48,284 bases of DNA. Source: an uncultured Collinsella sp. Its GTDB lineage: Bacteria; Actinomycetota; Coriobacteriia; Coriobacteriales; Coriobacteriaceae. Location: assembly GCA_934668695.1 (NCBI GenBank), contig CAKUOD010000015.1, positions 1 to 48,284 on the forward strand. The letters are read 5' to 3'. Below the pieces are notes generated by a model. That model saw nothing but the letters and a program-made list of their open reading frames with translations, did no database searches and was not told where the DNA came from. The translations under genes and the position numbers were made by a program. Below, piece by piece: positions 32,415-42,800 of this stretch (the stretch's first letter is position 1; each line of letters opens with the position of its first letter).

Positions 32415-33296
32415 TTGCGCATGGACACCATGACGCTTTTCGAACTTGGGAAATCTAGCGGTGCGGTTAAGCTGTCGGGCATCATTTCTGGCCAAAAGTT
32501 CAGTGGCGCCTTCGGATCGATGGGTTCTGCCGAGATCGCCGAGCGCATCGTTTGCGGCGGATGGCCGGCGTCGATTGGGCGTGACGCGCGAATTGCGTCC
32601 GCGACTGCAAAGCGATATATCGAGATAGTCGCTGAGGAAGACATCCCCCGTGTCGATGGCTCTCGACGAGATCCCGAGAAAGTGAAAGCCGTCATCGCGT
32701 CGTTGGCGCGCAACGAATCCACTCTTGCGACGCTCAAGACGCTTGTGGCCGATTTGGGTGGCGACGTATCGAGGCAAACCGCGGCATCATACATATCCCT
32801 TCTCACCAGATTGAGTTTCGTCTGCGATATCCCCGCATGGAATCCCGCGATGAGATCTCCGGTGCATCTGAGGGAGGCGCGTAAGCATCATCTTGCCGAC
32901 CCGTCGCTTGCGGCGGCTGCGCTCGGGGCGACTGTGGAGACGTTGCTGTCAGACTTCAAGACACTTGGGCTGCTTTTCGAATCGTTGGCGCTCCATGATC
33001 TATGGGTCTATGCGAGGGCAAACGGAATGGGCCTCTATCACTATCACGATTCCCGCGATCTTGAGGTCGACGCTGTCATAGCGGCTCCAGGTGGGATGTG
33101 GATTCCCGTTGAGGTCAAGCTCAGTTCCGCTCAAATCGAAGAGGCATCTGACAATCTTGTTGCCGTCGAAGAGCGGATGGTTGCTGCCGGAAACACCCCG
33201 CCGGTTTCTAAAGTAGCGATTATTGGATTTGGTTCACAAGCCTATGTTACCGACCGCGGCGTCCAAGTTGTTCCATTGGACGTTCTCGCGCCGTAA
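32415..33296 (+). pseudogene. 5'-truncated AAA-family ATPase with DUF4143 domain
   Basis: A 293-residue open frame that aligns only with the C-terminal two-thirds of the family represented at 23937-25130. It opens in KKLRMDTMTLFELGKSSG, the stretch that normally follows the ATPase core (compare RSPHWSYRECSEAF). It continues through the DUF4143 winged-helix part (SRQTAASYISLLTRLSFVCD) and ends in the nuclease-like segment LEVDAVIAAPGGMWIPVEVK. There is no Walker A or B. The frame is open back to 32367 but has only TTG 32415 or ATG 32421 as starts and no ribosome binding site. It is a remnant, though a stand-alone C-terminal protein cannot be excluded. Confidence 0.7.
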
Positions 33297-33420
33297 CGCT
33301 GCGGGCGAAGTGAAATCGACGCATCTTTTAGATTTCTTCAATTTGTGCGTAAACCAACAATGCCGTAATTACGCTATGTCGTTAGTGCGAACATCGCATC
33401 TTCAGTAGTCGAAGCTCGTT

Positions 33421-33530
33421 CGAAAACGGACCTCTTTACTTGCAAAAAAGGAGACAGCACCGCCGTCTCATGAACCACGTGGCCACCGCGCTTCAAATAA
33501 CGCCAACGAGCAGCAAGAAGCACGGGATCA
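33421..33530 (+). repeat. Third copy of the downstream flank of the coiled-coil protein unit
   Basis: The segment from CGAAAACGGACCTCTTTACT (decayed right arm of the shared terminator) through CCGCCGTCTCATGAACCACG to AGCAAGAAGCACGGGATCAA matches the sequence following the terminators at 30503 and 31800. For example CGTCTCTTGAACCACG and GCAGCACAAAACACGGGATT appear there. This implies that a third gene unit once lay before it, or that the tail was duplicated together with the debris 31913-33420. Confidence 0.65.
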
Positions 33531-33569
33531 AATTATCAGATAAATGTGACCCTTCAGGTGGTTTTGGTC

Positions 33570-33674
33570 GGCAACCCGCGAGAGCCGGCAGGGCGTTTGG
33601 TAGTCGAGCGATCCCGCAGGCGAAGCCGAGGACCAGCGAGACACTAAACGCCCTGCCGGCTCTCGCGGGTTGCC
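33570..33674. repeat. Long perfect inverted repeat with 47-nt loop, downstream of SRP RNA
   Basis: Arms 33570-33598 and 33646-33674 are perfectly complementary over 29 bp (core ACCCGCGAGAGCCGGCAGGG). The pairing extends imperfectly outward (TTTTGGT with ACCAAAA). The loop of 47 nt contains GGCGAAGCC and ends AGCGAGACACT, loosely like the loop of the hairpin at 592-687. It begins 14 bp beyond the 3' end of the SRP RNA. Confidence 0.88.
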
Positions 33675-33687
33675 GCGGCACCAAAAA

Positions 33688-33806
33688 GCGCCTTCGCGCT
33701 CGATGGATTCGGATGCCCGACAGAGGCTCCTTATGGCTGCTTCCTTCCGGACCTGACCAGATTCGGAACATGTCGTCATCCGAACCCATCGAACGCGCTA
33801 GGCGCT
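33688..33806 (-). ncRNA. ffs: Signal recognition particle RNA, small bacterial type (4.5S)
   Basis: The minus strand contains the universally conserved SRP domain IV: GGTCAGGTCCGGAAGGAAGC, followed by AGCC, forming the GGAA-tetraloop hairpin that binds Ffh. The flanks pair into the long rod: GCGCGTTCGATGGGTTCGGA (5' side, near 33780-33797) with the matching 3' side ending TCCATCGAGCGCGAAGGCGC at 33688. T5 (33683-33687 complement) follows. Length of about 119 nt suits the short Gram-positive and actinobacterial form without an Alu domain. The ends are inferred from pairing, the T-run and the promoter, so may shift by a few nt. Confidence 0.93.
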
Positions 33807-33812
33807 CGGTAT

Positions 33813-33841
33813 ATCTTACCCGCTCCCGCCCGCCACGGCAA
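33813..33841 (-). promoter_or_regulatory. Promoter of SRP RNA gene
   Basis: On the minus strand TTGCCG (33836-33841), a 17-bp spacer and TAAGAT (33813-33818) place the transcription start at about 33806, where the paired 5' end of the RNA begins. Confidence 0.6.
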
Positions 33842-33875
33842 GTGGGGCGAACCCATCGGATGGATTCGCCCCACT
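33841..33875 (-). terminator. Terminator of the giant adhesin gene
   Basis: AGTGGGGCGAACCCA (33841-33855) pairs with TGGATTCGCCCCACT (33861-33875) at 14 of 15 positions, 11 bp beyond the stop codon at 33887. No long T-run follows. It abuts the -35 box of the SRP RNA gene. Confidence 0.65.
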
Positions 33876-33886
33876 CGCCCATATCG

Positions 33887-36800
33887 CTAGCGGCGCTTAC
33901 GGTACAGGGCCGCGCCACCCGCGACGGCCAGCGCACCGATACCAGCCATGACACCGAGTGCCGCCGCCGGCAGGCTGCGGTCACCGGTGTCGGGCATGCC
34001 GCCCTTGGAGCCGCCGCTGCCGGAGCCGCTATCGGAACCGTTGCCCGAGCCGCCGCCCGGCGTGCCGGGGTTCTCGGGGGTGCCGGGGGTCCCGGGATTC
34101 TCGGCGTAGCTGTTGGTGAAGACCGGCGGCATGTTGGCGTCGCCCTCGTAGGAGACCTTCGCCGACAGGTAGCCCGTCTTGGTGCCGTCTGCCGCCTCGT
34201 CGCTCACCGTGACGACGATCTTGTGCACGGCCCTGTCGTAGGTCACGTGCGCCTGGCCGTCGTCGACCTCGCTCACCGTGAAGGTGTAGGTGCCGGCCCG
34301 CTTGAAGGTCAGCGCGTCGAACGTGACGCTGCCGTCGGCGGCGTTCCTGGCGGTCGACATGACCTTGCCGTCCCGGCTCTTGAGCATGAAGCCGAACTGC
34401 CCCGCCTTGAGCTCGGCGCCCTCGAGCACCTTGGCGGCGCCCAGCCTGAGGGTGACGGGCGCGGCCTCGTAGCCGTTGCTGAACGTCACCGAGCCATCGC
34501 CCGTGGGCTTGCCCTCGGCGTCCGCGAGCTCGTGCTTGACGGTGAGCGTACCGTTTCCGGCATCGGTGACCGTCGTGCGCACGCGGTAGATCGCCCTGTC
34601 GTAGGTCACGCCGCCCGCCGTGCCGACGACCTCGCGCAGCTCGTAGCTGTGCGTGCCGGGCGCGGTGTAGGTGACCGGGTCGAGCGCGACCGTTCCGTCG
34701 GCGGCGTTCCTGCCCGTCACCGCGACGCTCTCGCTGCCGTCGGCGGAAATCTCGACCAGCTGGAACTCGAACTCGCCCTCGGCCAGGTCGCGGCCCTTGA
34801 GCTTCTTGTTCACCTTGACCTGGTCGGTGACGGAGCTCGGGGTGGGGCCGACGCCGTAGGTGTTGGTGAACTCGAATGCGCCCTTGCCCTGGGGCGTGCC
34901 CTCGGCGGGCAGGACCTCCGCGGTGAGCGTGCCCTCACTGGTGTTCTCGACCACCTTGACCGTGAAGGTCCTGGTCGCCACCGCGTCGTTGACCACGCCG
35001 TCGACCGAGCCGGACTCGCTCACCCGGTAGGCGAACGTCTTGGCGCGCAGGCCGTCGCCGTCGATCTCGACGTCGTCGAGGTCGCTCGGCTGCTTGAACG
35101 TGACGCTACCCAGCTCGACGTTGCCGGCGGCGTCGTTGACCGCCTCGGTCACCGTCTTGCCGGAGGCGTCGACCGGGGCGGGCGCTCCGTCCAGCGGTGC
35201 AATCTTGAAGGTGTACTTGCCCGCGATGTCGGCCTGCGTCAGGCCGAGTCCGGCCTGGCCGAGTGCCAGCGTCTTGGTGCCCGCGAGATCGACCGTCGCC
35301 TCGTTGGTGCCGTAGCCGTTCACGAACGACAGCGTGTCGTCAGAGCCCTCGGGGTAGGTCACGGCCACGTCCAGCTTACCGTCTCCGCTATCGGTCACCT
35401 TGACGGTGATATCGAAGCTCGACGCAGTCGCCGTCACGCCCGCGGGCAGCGCCGCCGTATCCTCGGAAACGGTATAGGGGATGGTCCAGGAGCCGTCGTC
35501 GGCCCTGGTGGCGGTACCGTCCGCTGCCATCTGCTCGAGCGCGCCGGTGGTGTAAGCGATGGGCGAGAACGTGAGTGCCGCCGCCTCGCCGTCGCCGGAG
35601 GCCCGGTTGGACGCGGTCGCGGCCACGCTGCCGCGGGCATCGCGGACGTAGAACGAGAACTCACCCGCCGCCGCGGCGCGGCCCGTCAGCGTCTTGGTGG
35701 CGCTGATAGCCACATCGCCCTCGCCCCCGAGCGTGCCGGTGGCCTCGTAGGAGTTCTGGAACGAGACTGTCACGGGCGCAGGCAGCGACGCAGCGTCGTC
35801 GGCCGTCGAGACCTCGCTGCGGGCGACCTCGACGCCGTCCTTGACGACCGTGGTCGTGACCGTGAGCTTGCCCGTCGCGGCATCGTAGGCGGGCGCGATG
35901 GTCACCGTGCGCGGCGCGGTGTCGTTGGTGTAGCCATCGCCGCCGAGCTTGGTCTCGGTGACGGTGAAGCGGTAGGCCTTGCCCGCGTCGGCGTCGGTGA
36001 ACTTCACGTCGCTCTCCGCGGCACCGCCGACGAGGTCGACCAGGTCGGCCTTCCCATCGTCAGCCGCGGCCACGGCGTAGGCATCCTTGTCGGTCTTGAG
36101 GCCGAGCTTGGCGGCCGTCTCGGCGTCCGCGGTCACGGTGAAGGCGAACTGCCCCGCCTCCATGGCGCGGCCGGAGAGCGTCTTGGACAGGCGCACTCCC
36201 GCGCGGGCCGAGTAGTCGAGCTCGGTCGTGTAGGTGTTGACGAAGTCACCGCCGCTCACCTCCGCGATCGCGGGCGTCGAGGCCGTGAGGTTGCCGGAGC
36301 CGTCGTCGGTCACGGTCACCGTCATCGTGGCGACGTGGCCGTCGTAGGCCACGCCGGCGATGGCAGAGCCGTCATCGGGCCTGACCTCGCGCACCGTGTA
36401 GGTGAAGGTCTTGGCGCGCACGCGCTTGCCGCCGACCTCGGCGAACCCGGCGTCCTTGATGTCATCGAACGTGTAGCGGATGGGGCCGAAGTCGAAGGCG
36501 ACCCTATCGCCCGCCTTGGTGCCGGCGGCGGCCGTCACGCTGACGGTCTTGGAGCCGTCGGCAGACCCCTCGGGCATGGGGGCGCCGCCCTCGCCCGCGA
36601 GCGCGAACTGGAAGCTGTCGCCCTCCGCCCAGTCGCGACCCTCGAGCGTCTTGGTGAAGAGTCCCGCGGTGGAGACGTCCCTGCCCTCGGTGGCCGTTCC
36701 GTACGTGTTGGTGAACGCGACGGTCGCGCCGTCCTCGGTCACGGCGCCTTCGGCCTTGGAGCCGTCAGCCCCGTTGACCGCAGTCGTGTAGCCCTCGGCG

Positions 36801-39800
36801 GCGTCCTCGGCCACGGTGTAGCGCGCGCCCACGGGCAGGCCGGTGATGGCTTTCTCCTCGCCGTCCCTGAGCGTGAAGGTCGCCTTGCCGTCCGCGAACG
36901 TCACGGCGTGCTCGCCCTTGCCGAAGGTGCCGGAGACGGGCTCGCCGTCCCCGTCGGCCAGCGCGACCGTAAAGCCGAACTCGCGCTGGCTGTCACCGCC
37001 GACGACCGTCTTCTTGACGGTGAGGCTGCCGGTCTTGGCGGTGTTGGTAAAGACGGCCGCCTCGACCGTGCGCTCGGCAGCGTCGCCCGCATCGTCGGTC
37101 AGCTGTGCAATCTTGGTCTTGGCAGACAGCTTACCGGCGCCGTCGTCAGTCACCGTGACGGTGGCACGATAGGTGGCCTTCGAGAACGTGAGTGTCGCCT
37201 CGTCACCCGACTGCTCGGTAATCACATAGGTATAGGTGCCGGGCTTGGTGTACTCGATGGTACCGAAGTTGCCGACCTGGGCATCCTTGTGCAGCTCAAT
37301 CGTCGACACGCCGCTCTTGGCACCCTTGGGCATAGGCGCCTCGCCCTGGGCAGTCAGCGTCATGTTAAAGGCATCCGATGTCATCCAGTTGCGTCCGGAG
37401 ATCTTCTTTTGCACCTTAAAAGCGTTTTCCACCTTCGTGGACTCCACGCTGTAGACGTTGGTGAAGCCCACCTGCGTCGCCTGTCCGACGGTACCCTTCT
37501 GGGGGTTCGCCTTATCGACAACCGCAAAGCCGTCCTCGCTCGTCATGAGCTCACCCTTGGAGTCGAGCTCCTGTACCTCGTAGTGCGCACCCATGGGCAA
37601 GGTAACCGTGACGGAGCCGCCAGCCTTGAGCGCGATGGTGTCACCGCTCTTGATCTGTCCGCTTACATAAGTGCCATTGGTGCCACTGGGGCGACCGGCG
37701 TACGCAAAGGTGCCGGCCAGAGGCGTTGTGCCATCGGCCTGGTAGAGCAGCACCTTAAAGGTAAATGCCTTGTTGGGCGCGGTGATGCCTTCGGCGGCCG
37801 TGACCGTCTTGCTCAGCGTCAGGCGCCCGTCAGTGACCTCATCGGTAGTGGTGTTGGTCTTGACGGCAGGGTTGTTGCCGACCGCCACCGACGCCTGGTT
37901 GGAAATATTGCCCGAAGCGCCACCGCTCTTAAACGCGTCCTCGGTCACGCGGACCTTAAACTGAACCGCGCCCTCCTTGCCGGCGGGAACGTCCGCCAGC
38001 GTCCAGGTGAGGTTGCCGTCATTGTCCTTGGAGCCGGCATCCTTATGGTCGCCGGCGAACTCCACGAACTTGGTTCCCGCGGGAACGGCATCGGTGATCG
38101 TCACCGTGGCAGACGCGCCCTCGGTGTTCTTGTAGCCGATAGTGTAGGTAAGCTCGTCGCCCAGCGCCACACCCGACCCCGTCGAATCCTGAGCATCGCT
38201 CTCGGACTTCTTGGGCACGTAGTTGGTCGTGGTGCCGGTATAGCTCTTGTTGTCAACCGTTACGGTAGCTTTGTTCTCAACGGTGCCGACCGCACCCTGG
38301 GCATCCTTCACAGCGTCCTCGGTAATCTTGACGCGCACGCGCACCGAACCGTGGCTGCCCGCGGGTTGCTTACCCAGGTCCCAAGTAAGCGACTGGCCGC
38401 TCGCGACGCCCTTATCGGCATACTCGCCCTCAAAGGCCTCGAACACAACGCCGGCAGGAAGCTTGTCGGTCACGGTCACGAAGGCATCGGCTTCGGTATT
38501 GGCCCAGTTGATGGTATAGACGTAGGAGTCGCCCACAGAAAGCAGCTGCCCGTCGATGTCCACATCGGGCTTCGCGACCGCGCCAATCGTCTTGACCTTG
38601 TCACGCGTGTTGTGGAAAACAATCTTGCCGTTCTCGGTACCATCGCGATAGGTCACCTTGAACGTCAGCTTGCCGTTGTTGTTGTCGGTCACCTCGAGCA
38701 GCACCCGACACGTCGCAGACGTATCCACGGGACGCACGCCCGCGGGCAGGTTGGCCAAGCGCTCCTTTGCCACCAGGTTAAAGCTGTAGGTGGTGGTGTG
38801 GTCGGCATTGTGGCGCTTGGTGGCAACGCCATCGTTGACGGCGCGGGCAAGGTCAATCGCCTGCTCATGAGTTTCGCTGGTAGCATCGCCAAGCTTAAAG
38901 TAAACCTTGCCGAAGTCGACCGTGGCTTTGCCGTTCTCACCTTCTTGGCTCGTACCCTCATCCATCTTTTTGAGCGATCCATCGGCCTTTTCGGCATACA
39001 GGTAAAACGTATACTGGTCAGCCTTGATCTTGTCGCCGGAGTCCATTACCTTCTCGGCAGTAAGACCCTCAAAGGTTCCGGTCGCGATGTAGCTGTTGGT
39101 GAAGGACACCTGGGCCTTGGCGGTACCGCTCTCGGGGCCAAAGGTCTTCGTATCGCGGGGCTTTTCAACGTCGTTGGCGTCATAGTGCTTGACCGTGGTC
39201 ACGGTATAGAGCGAACCGTCGCGGCGCTTCTTAACCGCAATCTCTACCATCCAATAGGTGGAGTCGTATGTATAGCCGCGCTTGCCGCCGCCGTTTTCGA
39301 CGATCTTGTAGGTGAACGTCTTGTCTGCATCTTCCGTCGCAAAGGTCAGGCCACCCAAAATGCCGGTATGGGACGTGCCATCGGCCTGCGGCTCATCGTT
39401 TGTCACGGTGAGCTTGCCCTCATCTGCGCGTAGCAGCTTGTTGAGCTTATCGGTCGAGACGTTGTCTTTGCCTGTCACCGTAAAGCCAAACATGCCGGCA
39501 TGCAGGTCGTGCCCGCTAAGCGTCTTGACGATCTCAAGACCGCCCTGGAGCTCGTAACTCGTTGAAGTTTGGTAACTATTGGTGAAGATGAAACCTTCCG
39601 AGCCGGTCGCACCATCGGCGCGGGCCACAAGCTTGCCGCCCTCATCAGTTACGGTAACGGTCAGGGTATAGGTGTGCGCGTCATACTTCCACTCGCCAAG
39701 ACCGCCGTTCGGGGGCAGCTCGTTAATAGCAAACTTATACGTGCCCGGTTTGTTGAAAGTGAGCTTCGAAAAGTCAATCTTTTCGTGCTCCCCGTCCTTG

Positions 39801-42800
39801 AGGGCCGCCGTCGTTTGCTTCTCCTCAGCATAGCCGTTGTCCACGCTCATCGAAGATCCGGTGATGAGCTTGCCATCGATGGCAGTCTTGGTAGCATCGT
39901 CAGCCGCGGTCATAGCAAAGGTGAACTTGCCCGGAGCATCGGCACCGGCAACCACCTTCGTCACGGACGGGGTGTAGGTTGCCGCCTCGGTGACCGTATA
40001 GGTGTTCTTGAATTTGACCGTCGCGACACCGGTGGACGTTGCACCCGACGGATAGATCCACTGGCCCTCGAGCTCGTCCTTGCCATCGATCTGCTTGCTT
40101 ACCGCTGTCGTGACTCTAAGCGTACCGTCGCCGTTATCCGCCACGACAGCCTTAACCGTATGGATCATCTTGTCGTACGTATAGCCCGTCGCCTTGTCGT
40201 CAATCTCACTCACCGCATAGGTGAACGTCTTGCCGGCATCATCCTGAGTGAAGGTCAACCCACCCGCAGGTATCAAACTCACGGTCTTGGGGGCGTCGGC
40301 CTCGACATTTGCGGTCTCAAAGACCTTGCCGTCCGTGGAAATGCCAACCTTGCTGGCAGATATCTCGTCGGCAGGCTTGACGATATAACGGAACGTGCTC
40401 TTAGGCGAGCCAAAAATGGTCGCGTCCTTGGGGTACGTCAGCGTCTTCTCGATCCGCAGGCCGCCAGCGGCGCCATAGTCGAGGCTTGCCGCATAGCGGT
40501 TCACAAACGAGACGGTGGGCGTCGTGGCGCCGGCCACGCTTGCGTCGTACTGCTGCACGTAGGTAGTCGAATCTTGCTTGAGCTCGGTAATCTTTTCGTC
40601 CGTCAGCGCGCTCGCGTCGGCGCCGTCGCCCAGCAGCTCCGTCACACCCGCGCCCTTGAGCACGGTCGTCACGGTATAGAGCTTAGCGGGGTCGTTCTCG
40701 CGTGCAAGAACCTTGACGAGCACGATAGCGTCACCAGTGTAGCCGGTGTCATAGGTGTAGCCGACAGCCGCAGGCTGGTTCTCGTGGATGCGATAGGCAA
40801 ACGTACGCCCCAGGTCCTGTTCCGTGAGCTTGCGGGCAAAGAGCTTCTCTTGCCTGCTTGCGCCCACCACGGCACCGGACACGCCGGCCCCCGCAGCCTT
40901 ATTGGACAGATTGGCCTCGGCACCGTTGACCGACGTCTGGACGCCGTTGTACCAAAGGCCCGTCACGGCAAAGGTAAACTGGCCCGCCGTAGAGGCGCGG
41001 CCCTGAAGGGTCTTGCTCACCGTCACGCCACCAAAGGTGCCCGACGCGTGGTATGCGTTGGTAAAGGCAGCCTTGTCGGCTACGGCCTTGTCCGCATCGG
41101 AGGCACCGGCGTTGGCGTAGGTCACGCTCGACACGTGCAGCTTGCCCGTGTGGTTGCCCGACTCGTCCAGATCGGTCGCCACGACGGTCGCACGTGCGGT
41201 GTGCTTGTCCATGGACATGCCTGCCTGACCATCCTGCGTGGCGTTCTCGGTGATATTGAAGCTAAAGGTGCCCGCGCGCTTGAACGTCACGGCCGAAGCG
41301 GCTTCGGTGCCAAAGGCAAACGAGGCCACGCGTCCCGACTCGGGCGCGGTGGCGGTAGCCTGGGTGGCGCTAATAGCGACAGCCCCGTCCGCTACCGCCT
41401 GCGCAGTGGTCTTGTCCAGACCAGTCACGCTGGCGTCGTCCGTAGCGGCAGCAAGGTTAAAGGTGTAGCTCTCGTCCTGGTTCCAGTCGCGACCGCTCAC
41501 GGTCTTTTGACCCTGCAGGGTCACGCTCGTGGGCTCCACGTTATATATATTGGTAAAGGAAGGCGTGACGTTCGTGCCCAGTTGCTTTACCGAGCCGTCT
41601 GCCGCGGCCTTGTAGTACTCGATCGAGGTCTGGATGCCGGCACCCTTCTCGGCGTTGCGCACCACGGCATAATAGACCGACCCGTCATAGGTCATGCCCG
41701 CGACACTGCCGGGATTCTCAGCGAACTTGTACACGTAGGCGCGTCCCGCATCCGCCTTGGCGGTATAGGAGATCGCCGGCCACGTCACCGTGCCGTCGGC
41801 GTTGTTGCCCACGGTCGCAATGTTGCCCTCGGCGCCTTGGGGCATGGGGGCTTTGATGCTCGCGTCGACCGTATTGGGGCTGAACGTTGCGTTGGCATTC
41901 GCATAGCCGCCCATGCCTTCGAGCGTAAAGCCAAAGGTGTTCTGGGCAAGCGGGAAGGTCCCGGCCTTATCGGTCAGGCTCTTTTGAGCATGGATGATGA
42001 TGTCCTTCTCATACTCGTCGTAGTGATTGGTGAAGGTTGCTACCTTATCGGTAACCTCCTTCTTAGTCTCGGCGCCCGCGTCGTCGCGCTCCTGCATCAC
42101 CCTCACGCTCTTAACGACCAGAGCACCGGCATGGTTGTCCTCCACCACAACCGTCGCAGTATAGGAGGCGGCGGAGTAGCTTATGCCATCTGCCCCGGCA
42201 TCGGAACCGGGGACAACCTCCTTGATGGTATAGGCGTACGTGCCCGGCTTGGTATAGGTGATGTCGCCAAACGTTGCCGTCTGGGCATCCTTGAGCTCGA
42301 CCGTCGACACCTTGCTCTTGGCGCCATAGGGCATGGGGACGCCGTCCTCGGCTGTAAGCTGCGCGGTAAAGGTATCGCCATCGGCCCAATTGCGGCCCTC
42401 GAGCACCTTCTTGGCGCTCAGGCCACTCTGGGCATCGAGCGTTACCGAGCTGGCGCTGTAGTTGTTGGTGAACTCGAGCTTGTTGCTCGCGGGAATGTTT
42501 CCGCCCACGAGCGCAGCAATTGTGCCCTCGATGGCGTTGCCGGTTCCGGGCTGCTCCTCGCCGCCGGCCCTGCGGCTCACGAGCCTAAAGCCAGCCGGAA
42601 GCACCGACTCATCGGCAGAGCCGGTCACGGTGTTAACGATGCTCGCCAACACGTTGCCGCTGGACTCCTCGCCCTTGGTAGTGAGCTCGCTCACGCTATA
42701 GCTGTCATCCTTCTTAAGGTCGTATACGCGGATGGTCTCGCCGGCCTTAATGGAATGGGTGCCGCCGTTCTTGAGCGTAAAGGAGTTGCCCACGGCCTCG

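Noticed and set aside
33440..39433. A nearly 2000-codon open frame on the plus strand opposite the giant adhesin
   Set aside because: It is the antisense shadow of a GC-rich gene: low-complexity Arg/Gly/Val/Leu composition, no ribosome binding site, no family motif, and it runs through the SRP RNA and a long hairpin. The minus-strand frame has signal peptide, domains and anchor.
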